Part shown: one piece after another, positions 19,046 through 27,248 of the stretch
How positions within the stretch are numbered: the first letter of the stretch is position 1
How the letters are laid out: each line of letters starts with the position of its first letter
NCBI GenBank assembly: GCA_963756365.1
Contig: CAVWNF010000003.1
Span: forward strand, 2,108,001-2,172,000
Direction of reading: 5' to 3'
DNA from: WHTI01 sp963756365
Lineage (GTDB): Bacteria; Actinomycetota; CADDZG01; WHSQ01
Length of the DNA stretch: 64,000 bases
The notes under the pieces: model-generated
What the model saw: the letters and a program-made list of their open reading frames with translations, nothing else
Database searches by the model: none
Told to the model about the DNA's origin: nothing
Made by a program: the position numbers and the translations under genes

Positions 19046-19992
19046 TCTGGTGCGATCGTTTCCAGTAGGCCGTCGATCTCGGCAAGGGTGCCGTCGTCGA
19101 GCTCGACATCACCGGCCGCGGAGTTCTCCGCGACGTGCTTGGGCGACCGCGAACCGGCGATAGCAGCGGTTCCGCCTTCCTGGTGGAAGACCCACGCCAA
19201 CGCCAGTTGAGCGAGTGTGCAGCCAACGCGCTCAGCCATCGGCTTCAGCGCATCCACGAACGCTAGGTTCTTCTCGAGCCTCTCTGGAGCGAACAGGATC
19301 TCGTAGGCGCTCATCCCGTGCCCCCCGCCACGCCAATCGTCGTCACCGAACTCCGTGTCCTTCGTGATCGCGCCAGTGAGTAGCCCATATCCGAGGGGGC
19401 CGTAGGCGATCGTTCCGGTGCCGTTGTCCTTGCAGAACGGCAGCAGCTCATCCCGGGGCTCGTTGCGCAACATCGAGAAAGGGGGCTGCAAGGAATCGAC
19501 GTGCCGGATCTTCTCGCAGCGTTCGATCAGATCGATCCCGAAATTCGATACCCCGATGTGTTTGACGAGGCCGCTCTCCACAAGGCCGGCCATCGCCTCC
19601 CATGTCTCCTCGATCTCGATCTCGCGATCGGGCCAGTGCAGTTGGTAGAGGTCGATGACTTCCTTGCCGAGACGTTTCAGCGACGCTTCCGCACCCGCCC
19701 GAACCCCCTGGCTGTCGAATCCGCTCCCGTTCGGCTTCGGTGCGAGCTTGGTGAAGATCAGCACATCGTCGTGACCCACAACCGCCTGGCCGACGAGTTC
19801 CTCAGAGCGGCCGCCGCCGTAGACCTCGGCGGTGTCGATCCAGTTCACCCCGGTCTCGATGGCCGTATGCATCGCCTCGATCGTTTGGTCGTCGGGAGGG
19901 TTCGGCCCCCACGCCATGCCTCCGGCCTCCCACGCGCCGAAACCAACCACCGAAATCTCGGGGCCTTCCGAGCCCAATCTGCGCATCTTCAC
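19042..19992 (-). CDS. Aldo/keto reductase
   Basis: A 316-residue TIM-barrel oxidoreductase. The catalytic set is visible: Asp and Tyr in NWIDTAEVYGGGRSEE, Lys in IFTKLAP and His in YQLHWPD. The C-terminal AIAGSRSPKHVAEN binds NADP. The GTG at 19992 is chosen because GGAGG is five bases upstream; ATG 19986 is nearly as good. It is translationally coupled to terC. Confidence 0.9.
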   Translation of the reverse strand: MKMRRLGSEGPEISVVGFGAWEAGGMAWGPNPPDDQTIEAMHTAIETGVNWIDTAEVYGGGRSEELVGQAVVGHDDVLIFTKLAPKPNGSGFDSQGVRAGAEASLKRLGKEVIDLYQLHWPDREIEIEETWEAMAGLVESGLVKHIGVSNFGIDLIERCEKIRHVDSLQPPFSMLRNEPRDELLPFCKDNGTGTIAYGPLGYGLLTGAITKDTEFGDDDWRGGGHGMSAYEILFAPERLEKNLAFVDALKPMAERVGCTLAQLALAWVFHQEGGTAAIAGSRSPKHVAENSAAGDVELDDGTLAEIDGLLETIAPD

Positions 19993-20006
19993 TGCAACCT
20001 CCGTTC

Positions 20007-20444
20007 CTAGAGCTTCCTGAAATCCCACGAGGCGACCCGGGACATCGGCAGGTACAGGGCTACCCGCTTGGCCGCCTGACGCTCCACCTCGATGTTCGGG
20101 CCCGCCTCGTAGGGCACGCCCGTTTGCACCTGCGTGTAGCGCTCGTAAAGCCTCCGTCCGACAGAAGTTATCGCCTCCACATCGGTGACGACCTCTAGCT
20201 CACCTCGCACCAGAACCCCGCGGAGCTCGCCGTAGATCTCCCCATCCTCGACCAAGAACGCGCTGCGAGGGTCTCGACTCGCGTTGAGAGCTTTCTGGGA
20301 ACTCGCGTAGGTCCACATGAGGATGCGATCCGCCTCGGGGACGAACCACATCGCGCTCGAATGGGGCCATCCATCCGACTCGAGGGTCGTGAAGGTCCCC
20401 GTAACCGGACGATCGAGGAACGATGCCATCTCGTCGGGGGTCAT
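20007..20444 (-). CDS. PPOX-class flavin/F420-dependent oxidoreductase (split-barrel fold)
   Basis: A 145-residue split beta-barrel protein of the pyridoxamine-phosphate-oxidase-like superfamily. It has GTFTTLESDGWPHSSAMWFVPE, then ILMWTYASSQKALNASRDPR, the typical cofactor-binding strands. In actinobacteria many such proteins use F420, others FMN or haem; this cannot be decided from sequence alone. ATG 20444 has AAGGA upstream; GTG 20471 is the alternative. It diverges from the acyl-CoA synthetase gene. Confidence 0.78.
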   Translation of the reverse strand: MTPDEMASFLDRPVTGTFTTLESDGWPHSSAMWFVPEADRILMWTYASSQKALNASRDPRSAFLVEDGEIYGELRGVLVRGELEVVTDVEAITSVGRRLYERYTQVQTGVPYEAGPNIEVERQAAKRVALYLPMSRVASWDFRKL

Positions 20445-20521
20445 CGACACATCCTTGCGGGGGCTCACCACAAGAGCCTATGTGGGTACTCTCGTGCCAT
20501 GTTGCAACGCATGGTCATCGC

Positions 20522-22144
20522 ATGAGCGCCTTCAGCGGCCTCCGCCAGATCGCCGACATCGTGCACCCCCGAACCTTCAAGGCTCTCAAGAACGCGGGGA
20601 CCCTCTCGGCGATGAGCCCGGTGGCGATCTCGGGCGCCCTCCCATGGCTGATCGGCCGCGGACCCTCTCTCGGGCTGATGAGTCAGATGAACTCGGTCGC
20701 TCTTGGGAACAAGGTCGCGCTCCACGATCGGAAAGGGACGGTGACCTTCCGGGAACTGGACCGCACCGCCAACCGCGTCGTCGCCGCCCTCGTACGGGTT
20801 GGTGTGGAGCCCGGTCAACCGGTGGCGTTGCTGCTGCGGAACGGCCGTGAGATGGCGGCTGCCATCCTCGGTTGTCAGAAGGTCGGATACACCGCGTGCC
20901 CCATGAACACGTGGGCCCAAGCGAAGGAACTGGATGCCACCCTAAGGAACGCCGCCCCGTCGGTCCTGATCTATGACACGAGACATGCGGAACAGGTGAG
21001 AGCGGCGGCCCCCGAAGGGATCGTCCTGATCGCGGTCGGCGACGCCGAGGACGCCACGGATGGATCTCAGATGTGGGATGACTTCCTCGATGGGGCGACC
21101 CACCTCCCTCCCCTACCGTTCGCGCTGCATCGGGGCGCTCCCAAGATCATCATCCACACGTCGGGAACGACCGGGACGCCGAAGGGTGCGCAGCGGGATG
21201 CGTCGTCATCGGGATTGGGACGCATGGCAGAGGTACTGAGCGTCGTTCCCTTCCACCGCACGGACGTCATCTACTGCCCCGCTCCGATGTTCCATTCGTT
21301 CGGGCTCCTCGTATTCACGATGGCCACGGTTCTGGGTGCGACCTTGGTCATGGCCGAACGCTTCGATCCGCAGAGCTCACTTGACGACATCGAGTCGTCC
21401 GGGGCCACCGCGGCCGCATTCGTTCCAGTGATGATCAAGCGGATAACGCAGCTCGACGGCGGCTCCAGGGCTGGTTTCGACAACTCAAGGCTGCGCGCCG
21501 TCATGGCGAGCGGATCTGCGATGTCACCGGATCTCAGAAAGGCAGCATCCGAGGTGTTCGGCCCCGTGCTCTATGACCTCTACGGCTCGACCGAAGCCGG
21601 GTGGGTGGCCATCGCGACCCCCGATGACATGGCCGAGGAACCTAGATCGGTTGGCCGTCCTGTCCCTGGAACCGAGATCAAACTGTTCTCGGACGGAGAG
21701 CCGGTTCCCGTGGGGGAGATCGGCGAGATCCACGTGCGCTCGGAGATGGTGTTCGAAGGCTATACATCGGGCGACAACCGACCCTTCATCGATGGGCACA
21801 TCTCGATCGGCGACCTCGGTCGCATCGACGAGCGCGGTTACCTGTTCATCGAGGGCAGGGCCGACGACATGGTCGTGGTGGGCGGAGAGAACGTCTATCC
21901 GATCGAGGTCGAGGAGGCCATCGAGGCCATCGAAGGTGTGAAGGAAGTCGCCGTCATGGGGGCGGAGGATCCAGAGTTCGGCCACGTCCTGGTTGCGTAC
22001 GTGGCCGGTTCGGTGACCGAGAACGACGTGCTCGAGCACTGCCGCGCTTCGCTCGCCTCCTACAAGGTGCCCCGCCGAGTGACCCTAATGTCTGAATTGC
22101 CCAGAACCGCAACCGGAAAGATCCTAAAAAGAGACCTCCAGTAG
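20522..22144 (+). CDS. Acyl-CoA synthetase (AMP-binding enzyme)
   Basis: A 540-residue ANL-superfamily ligase that activates a carboxylic acid with ATP and loads it on CoA. Motifs in order: TSGTTGTPKG (P-loop, near residue 222), YGSTEAGWVAIA (A5), GDLGRIDERGYLFIEGRADDM (A7-A8, given as one region) and RTATGKILKRDL with the catalytic lysine. The N-terminal 60 residues form an amphipathic lead with ISGALPWLIGRG seen in actinobacterial long-chain members. The ATG at 20522 is preferred to a start 33 codons earlier. Confidence 0.9.
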   Translation: MSAFSGLRQIADIVHPRTFKALKNAGTLSAMSPVAISGALPWLIGRGPSLGLMSQMNSVALGNKVALHDRKGTVTFRELDRTANRVVAALVRVGVEPGQPVALLLRNGREMAAAILGCQKVGYTACPMNTWAQAKELDATLRNAAPSVLIYDTRHAEQVRAAAPEGIVLIAVGDAEDATDGSQMWDDFLDGATHLPPLPFALHRGAPKIIIHTSGTTGTPKGAQRDASSSGLGRMAEVLSVVPFHRTDVIYCPAPMFHSFGLLVFTMATVLGATLVMAERFDPQSSLDDIESSGATAAAFVPVMIKRITQLDGGSRAGFDNSRLRAVMASGSAMSPDLRKAASEVFGPVLYDLYGSTEAGWVAIATPDDMAEEPRSVGRPVPGTEIKLFSDGEPVPVGEIGEIHVRSEMVFEGYTSGDNRPFIDGHISIGDLGRIDERGYLFIEGRADDMVVVGGENVYPIEVEEAIEAIEGVKEVAVMGAEDPEFGHVLVAYVAGSVTENDVLEHCRASLASYKVPRRVTLMSELPRTATGKILKRDLQ

Positions 22145-22254
22145 CCCTTTTTCCGGCCCCCTAGCAGGAGAAGCACGCCTCGGAGCCGAACCCCTCCCCA
22201 ACAAGAAAGACCATCCCGGACGGGGATAAGCACAAGGGGCTAGGAGGACTAGGG
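22145..22254 (+). promoter_or_regulatory. Leader of the surface-protein operon
   Basis: No gene is seen. A short stem ATCCCG-GA-CGGGGAT lies at about 22213-22227, and GGAGG at 22243-22247 provides a strong ribosome site for the ATG at 22255. No clear -35/-10 pair was found. Confidence 0.3.
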
Positions 22255-23532
22255 ATGAAGCGCATCTTTGCAATGGTGGCAGTGGCGGCACTCGCCGTTC
22301 TCACAGCGATACCCGCATCAGCGAAACAAGAGAGCCGCTGGGCCGTTCAGGGCGAAGCGCGTGCTCTCGAACTTGCCATCGGTGGCCAGGGCCTGACCCT
22401 CGGCTTCTCGGCCACCTCGGCCAACTCGACCCCCAGCGTCACGGGCGTCGGTTCCGGGCAGTGCGACCTCGTTGGTGAAGTAACCAACACCGAAGACGTC
22501 CCATGCTCCGATGGCAACACCGAGCACTCCGAGTACCCCGGGAACGAGGGTGACTCCGAGCAGTCCTGCGCGGGAGCACTCCCGGCCCCATTCAACGAGA
22601 TCATCCAGCTGAACCTGGTGTGCGGGAGCTCGCACTCCACATGGAAGAACGGCCCATCGTCGACCAACGTCGGCAAGGTCGGGGAACTCGGCACCAAGAA
22701 CCCGCTCGACTCGAGTCTGCTCGCGGAACTGCTGCCGGCCGATCCGAACGATCCCGTGAACGAGGTCGTCGACCAGCTGATCGATGCTCTTACCCCGATC
22801 ATCTCTGAGACCCCTGCCGAGATCCAGACCGCGCTCGAGAACATCCTTGCGATCGTCACCTCTGCGGACGACCTCCAGGCCGTCAAGGCAGAGATCGGCC
22901 CCTCGGGCTCCAACGTCACCAGCAAGGGCGACACCATCACGGTCAGCTCCACGGGTGCAGCAGCTCGCATCGGTCTCGTTGGACTCCCGACCGTCGATGC
23001 CGCGGGACTGAAGGTGGACGACGCGGACCCGCTCAAGAACGGACTCGTCATCATCGAGGTCGGTCCTTCAGCCGCCTCGGCGACACTCAGCAAGGGGAAC
23101 GCGGCCGCCGACTCCGCCGCTTCCGCATCGATCGTGACCATCAAGATCAGAGACATCACCAAGACAGACCTCACCTACATCGAGGTTCCGGTTAGCCCAG
23201 GCGAGAGCGTGACGGTTCTTGAGGGAACCCCTCTCGAGTCCACCATCACGGCCGCCAAGGCCACGACCGATCAGGGCGACGGCACTGCGGTTGCTGCAGC
23301 CGACGCGGTTCGTCTCGACCTGCTCAAGGGCGTGTCGGGCGGAATCCAGCTCGGCCTTAGCCGCACCGCTGCTGCAGTGAGCGTCGAAGCAGTTGTCGAT
23401 GACACCACGCAAGAGGACGACCCCGAGGTCCTTCCGGTCACGGGTGGCGCGATCCCCTTCACCGGCCTAGGCGTGATGCTGATGCTCGGCGGACTGGGAG
23501 CGTTCATCGCCCGTCGTCGGTTCGTCAGCTAG
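22255..23532 (+). CDS. Secreted LPXTG-anchored surface protein
   Basis: A 425-residue exported protein. It has a signal peptide (about residues 1-23, ending ASA), a Ser/Thr/Asp-rich body with several cysteines in the first third, and a cell-wall sorting signal: LPVTG at 393-397, then a hydrophobic span and the basic end RRRFVS. Sortase would cut after Thr and link it to peptidoglycan. No enzymatic domain is recognised. It is followed by a class E sortase 40 bases later, its likely anchoring enzyme. Confidence 0.85.
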   Translation: MKRIFAMVAVAALAVLTAIPASAKQESRWAVQGEARALELAIGGQGLTLGFSATSANSTPSVTGVGSGQCDLVGEVTNTEDVPCSDGNTEHSEYPGNEGDSEQSCAGALPAPFNEIIQLNLVCGSSHSTWKNGPSSTNVGKVGELGTKNPLDSSLLAELLPADPNDPVNEVVDQLIDALTPIISETPAEIQTALENILAIVTSADDLQAVKAEIGPSGSNVTSKGDTITVSSTGAAARIGLVGLPTVDAAGLKVDDADPLKNGLVIIEVGPSAASATLSKGNAAADSAASASIVTIKIRDITKTDLTYIEVPVSPGESVTVLEGTPLESTITAAKATTDQGDGTAVAAADAVRLDLLKGVSGGIQLGLSRTAAAVSVEAVVDDTTQEDDPEVLPVTGGAIPFTGLGVMLMLGGLGAFIARRRFVS

Positions 23533-23572
23533 GTAGGAAGAGAGACCAGGACTAGAGGAAGGAGGCGAGACC

Positions 23573-24208
23573 GTGAGGATGCGCAAACCATCTCCGAAGG
23601 TGCTACGACGCATGCTCACGGTCTTCGCCGCCTTGCTCGCCATCACGGGACTGGCCTTCGCGGCGTACCCGTTCGCAACCGATCTGTGGTCGGGACGGAT
23701 CCAGCAAGGTCTCGAGGGCGAGTTCGCTCAAGGGGCTCAGGACTACCGTCTCGGCAAGATCAAGATCGGCGATCCGCTCACCCGGATCGAGATCCCTGCG
23801 ATCGGCGTCAACACGATCGTCGTCGAGGGAGCCACCCCCGCTGCCCTCCGAGCAGGGGCTGGCCACTACCCCGAGACTCCCCTTCCCGGTGAGGTCGGCA
23901 ACGTGGCGATCGCCGGTCACCGCACCACCTATGGCAAACCGTTCAACCGCATGGACGAACTCGTTCCCGGAGACAAGATCATCCTGACCACCCCGATCGG
24001 TCGGCACGTCTATGAGGTGACCGAGCGTCCCCTCGTCGTAGATCCCACCGACTGGTCGCTGATCCGCGACTATCCAAAGAAGGCTCATCTCCTCACGCTC
24101 ACTTCATGTCACCCGGAAGGATCGGCGAGCTACCGGATCGCGGTCCGCGCGAAGCTGATCAAGTCCACCGACGCGTTGGCTCTCGAAGCAAGTGAGGAGT
24201 CATCGTGA
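23573..24208 (+). CDS. srtE: Class E sortase
   Basis: A 211-residue membrane-anchored transpeptidase. It has one N-terminal transmembrane helix (about 12-34) and a sortase domain with H116 (IAGHRTTYG), C179 (TLTSCHPEG) and R188 (SYRIAVRAK), the full catalytic trio. The TLTSC motif and the A/VGHRTT context fit class E, common in high-GC Gram-positives. The start is GTG at 23573 with GGAGG seven bases upstream. It overlaps the next gene as GTGA. Class E enzymes usually prefer LAXTG, so an LPVTG partner is worth noting. Confidence 0.92.
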   Translation: MRMRKPSPKVLRRMLTVFAALLAITGLAFAAYPFATDLWSGRIQQGLEGEFAQGAQDYRLGKIKIGDPLTRIEIPAIGVNTIVVEGATPAALRAGAGHYPETPLPGEVGNVAIAGHRTTYGKPFNRMDELVPGDKIILTTPIGRHVYEVTERPLVVDPTDWSLIRDYPKKAHLLTLTSCHPEGSASYRIAVRAKLIKSTDALALEASEESS

Positions 24209-25332
24209 TCAAACGTCTCGTTCTGTCGGTCGCCGCGATCCTCCTCGTCGCCCCGCTCCCAGCCGCCTTTGCTATCGGCCCCGAAGTCACGGCCGCCGTC
24301 CTCGGCGCATCCGACGGCGGAGTGGTGTCCGGCAGCGTCGCATTGACCGCTCAAGGGAAGTCGGACGGCGGAGTAACTGAGGTGGAACTGTTCATCGCCG
24401 GCGCCAGCGTCAGCAAGAACTCGACGAATGGCTTCCGAACCTCGCTCTCGACCGCTCACAACTGGGCGACATCCGGCCTGCGCAACGGCAGCTACTTCGT
24501 CAAGGCAACCGCTAAGGGAGCCGGAGGGAACGCCGCCCAGCAGATCTCGGTGATCGTCGACAATCCCGCCGACGCTCCCACCGGTGTCAGCGCTTCTCGA
24601 TCTGGTGATGTCGTAACGGTGAACTGGAATGCCAACTCCGAACCCGACATCTCTGGCTACGAGGTGCAGCGCGATTCCGGCTCTGGCTTCTCCAAGGTTG
24701 GGAGCACCCAGTCGACGTCGCTGGAAGACAGGCCCGGTTCCGGCACTCACGTCTATCGGGTGGTCGCGGTCCGGGCGAGCATCGTCTCGGACGGAAAAGC
24801 CTCTGCCCCCTCGTCATCCACTCCTTCGATCACCGTCCCGGCTGCATCGGGTGGCGGCGGAGGAGGCGGCGGTAACGGCGACGGGAACTCCGGCGGGGGG
24901 ACGAACGGTGGCGGCGGAGGCGGTAAGAACGGCGCCGGCGATCACAGGTTCTCGGTGAAGGGCACGAACTTCGCCACGCGGGGCCTCCCCACCTCGTTCT
25001 CGAGATTCAGCGTCCCCGCTCTCCTTGGACTGCCCAACCTTCCTAAGGAAGAGGCGTTCGAGTGGGGCTCGTACCAGGAAGCCCTCCCCTACAACCTCTC
25101 GAACCAGCCACGAGGTCTCCTCGCCAAGTTCGGCGTCGCCGCCCGATCGCCAGATCGGTTGATCCCTCCAGATGGGCTGCGATGGGTGGCGCTCGGGCTC
25201 TTGCTGGCGGTTGCCGCTCTGATGCTCCAGCTGATGTCACGGAGGGTCAAGGATCCAGATTCAGAGAGAGTGAGCGGCTACCTCGCCGAGATCAAGCAGT
25301 CGGTCATCGGCCGCGACGTCGAGACGATCTAG
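24205..25332 (+). CDS. Exported Ig-like/fibronectin-III protein with C-terminal membrane anchor
   Basis: A 375-residue surface protein. A signal peptide (1-23) is followed by a bacterial Ig-like domain (VVSGSVALTAQGKSDGGVTEVELFI region), a fibronectin-III domain (about 128-210, with SEPDISGYEVQRDSGSGF), a Gly/Asn linker near 215-250, and a transmembrane helix near 330-347 before a short charged cytoplasmic tail. It is coupled to the sortase gene and likely helps build or present the same surface layer. The exact role is unknown. Confidence 0.8.
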   Translation: MIKRLVLSVAAILLVAPLPAAFAIGPEVTAAVLGASDGGVVSGSVALTAQGKSDGGVTEVELFIAGASVSKNSTNGFRTSLSTAHNWATSGLRNGSYFVKATAKGAGGNAAQQISVIVDNPADAPTGVSASRSGDVVTVNWNANSEPDISGYEVQRDSGSGFSKVGSTQSTSLEDRPGSGTHVYRVVAVRASIVSDGKASAPSSSTPSITVPAASGGGGGGGGNGDGNSGGGTNGGGGGGKNGAGDHRFSVKGTNFATRGLPTSFSRFSVPALLGLPNLPKEEAFEWGSYQEALPYNLSNQPRGLLAKFGVAARSPDRLIPPDGLRWVALGLLLAVAALMLQLMSRRVKDPDSERVSGYLAEIKQSVIGRDVETI

Positions 25333-25361
25333 TCCCTCCCCTGCTTGAGTACGCTTGACCG

Positions 25362-26168
25362 ATGCCTAGCTTCGGCTTCGACGGACACAAGATCGCTTAC
25401 GAACAGCGAGGGCGGCGACGAGGTGCCGACGCGCGGCCTTTCATCCTGATCCACGGCTTGCTGTTCGCCCGCACCCATCACTACCCACTCGCCGACGCAC
25501 TCGCAGAGCGAGGGAACAGAGTGATACTCATCGACCTCCTTGGCCACGGCGAGAGTGACAAGCCGCCCCACTCGCGGCACTACTCCATGGAGATCTACGG
25601 TCGTCAGGTTCTCGCCTTGATGGATCACTTGGACATCCCCGAAGCCGTCATCGGCGGAACTTCGCTCGGGGCGAACGTGACCCTCGAGGTGGCGAACGAT
25701 TCTCCCGGGCGAACGAAGGCGATGTTCATCGAGATGCCGGTGCTTGAGAGAGCGGCTCCCGTGGCGGCGATGTTCTTCCTGCCACTAACGGTTGCCTACG
25801 CGCAAGGCGCGCCCCTTATCGGGGCGGCGGCGGCGCTCGTGCGGAAGATCCCGCGCGGTGCGGGTCTCTTCACCGACATCATGTTGGAGCTCCTGTCGCG
25901 CGACCCGGTCCCGTCGGCCGCGGTGCTCCACGGCTTGCTGACCGGTCGTCTCGCCCCGCATCCGGATGAGAGGCAGAAGCTCGACGTTCCTACGTTGGTC
26001 ATGGGACACCCGAATGACCTCCTGCATCCCTTCAGCGATGCTCAAGCCCTGGAGCGCGAGTTGCCGAACTCGGAGTTGATGCGGTCGAACTCGTTCTTCG
26101 AGCTTCGCTTCCCGCCGAACCGTCTCTCGGATCGCATCGCCGACTTCCTCGACGACACGTGGGCGTAG
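25362..26168 (+). CDS. Alpha/beta hydrolase
   Basis: A 268-residue alpha/beta-fold hydrolase. The oxyanion strand is ILIHGLLFAR, the nucleophile elbow is GGTSLGANV (serine), and the late strand TLVMGHPNDLLHPFSDA offers the acid and histidine. DLLGHGESDKP is the typical Asp-Gly turn of this group. The substrate is unknown. Its end overlaps the pgl start by ten bases. Confidence 0.85.
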   Translation: MPSFGFDGHKIAYEQRGRRRGADARPFILIHGLLFARTHHYPLADALAERGNRVILIDLLGHGESDKPPHSRHYSMEIYGRQVLALMDHLDIPEAVIGGTSLGANVTLEVANDSPGRTKAMFIEMPVLERAAPVAAMFFLPLTVAYAQGAPLIGAAAALVRKIPRGAGLFTDIMLELLSRDPVPSAAVLHGLLTGRLAPHPDERQKLDVPTLVMGHPNDLLHPFSDAQALERELPNSELMRSNSFFELRFPPNRLSDRIADFLDDTWA

Positions 26169-26825
26169 CCGACGTACGAGTGCTCGACGACTTCGCCGCC
26201 GATGCCGCTCGGGCGATAGCGGGCGAGATAGGCGACCGCCCGATCATCGTGACCGGTGGGAGAACCGCCGCGCTCTTGTATGGACCACTCGCTTCGATGA
26301 TCGAGGGGCGCGATCTCGACGTCCTCTTCTCGGACGAGCGAGCCGTCCCGCCGGACAGTCCAGACAGCAACTACCGCATGGTGAGCACCCGGTTGACGGT
26401 CCCTGCGCACTTCACGCGCGTCCACCGCATCGAAGGAGAGAAAGATCCGGAGGTCGCAGCGGCGGCCTACGAGACCGAGATCGCCGAACTGCTTGACGAG
26501 GTGGGTGTCCAGATCCTCGGCATGGGTGACGATTGCCACATCGCCGCGCTGTTCCCCGGTTCCCCAGCACTCCGGTCGTCGTCGCTGGTTGCCGCCGTTG
26601 AGAGACCGGACGGCCTCGGCGGGATAACCCTGACCCCCCGAGCACTGCGCAAGCCGCGCCTCACCTTCGTGGTCGTCACGGGTAGCGACAAGGCGGCCGC
26701 TGTGCACCGCGCGCGTCACTACGGACGAGGATCTAGAGAGCTGTCCGGTGCATCTGCTCGAAGATCCGATCTTCCTACTCGATCGATCTGCAGCGGGGCT
26801 CCTGAAGGGATTTACTACGAGGTAA
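26159..26825 (+). CDS. pgl: 6-phosphogluconolactonase with a +1 shift
   Basis: Read through one extra base near 26720, this is a 221-residue 6-phosphogluconolactonase, the second enzyme of the oxidative pentose phosphate pathway. Motifs: VTGGRTAALLYGPLA, LFSDERAVPPDSPDSNY, LGMGDDCHIAALFPGSP and VVVTGSDKAAAV. After the shift the C-terminus is normal (TDEDLESCPVHLLEDPIFL then DRSAAGLLKG). Without the correction the frame runs into unrelated sequence to 26896. The GTG start overlaps the hydrolase gene. In the GMGDDCHIA motif, GxGxDGHxAS is more usual, so the Gly-to-Cys change is notable. Confidence 0.82.
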
Positions 26826-26909
26826 CTGGGGCGAAACAAGCTGGAAACAGAGCCCCACGACCCTGTCTCTATCTGCGGGTTCCACATGCGCTCTAGGAAG
26901 CGAGGCCGG

Positions 26910-27248
26910 ATGAAGATAGTCGTTGCAGTGATCAAGCCGTTCAAGTTGGAGGACGTCAAGGAAGCTCTTGAGTCGATCGGGGTCCAGGGGATGACGGTCA
27001 CAGACGTCCGCGGCTTCGGGAGACAGAAGGGGCACACGGAGGTCTATCGAGGGGCGGAGTATCAGGTCGATTTCGCTCCCAAGGTGCGCCTCGAGATCGC
27101 GTGCGACGACGATCAGGTCAACGAGATCGTGAAGGCGATCGAGACGGGCGCCAGCACGCAGTCGATCGGTGACGGCAAGATCTGGGTCGTTCCGGCAGAG
27201 CAGGTAATAAGGATCCGAACCGGTGAGCGGGGGCCAGACGCTCTCTGA
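26910..27248 (+). CDS. glnB: Nitrogen regulatory protein P-II
   Basis: A 112-residue PII signal protein that senses 2-oxoglutarate and ATP/ADP. The T-loop GHTEVYRGAEYQVDFAPK carries Y51, the residue uridylylated by GlnD, and the C-terminal TGERGPDAL is canonical. The ATG at 26910 gives the standard start MKIVVAVIKPFK. It overlaps glnD by 26 bases, so sensor and modifying enzyme are co-expressed. No amtB or glnA is adjacent. Confidence 0.96.
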   Translation: MKIVVAVIKPFKLEDVKEALESIGVQGMTVTDVRGFGRQKGHTEVYRGAEYQVDFAPKVRLEIACDDDQVNEIVKAIETGASTQSIGDGKIWVVPAEQVIRIRTGERGPDAL

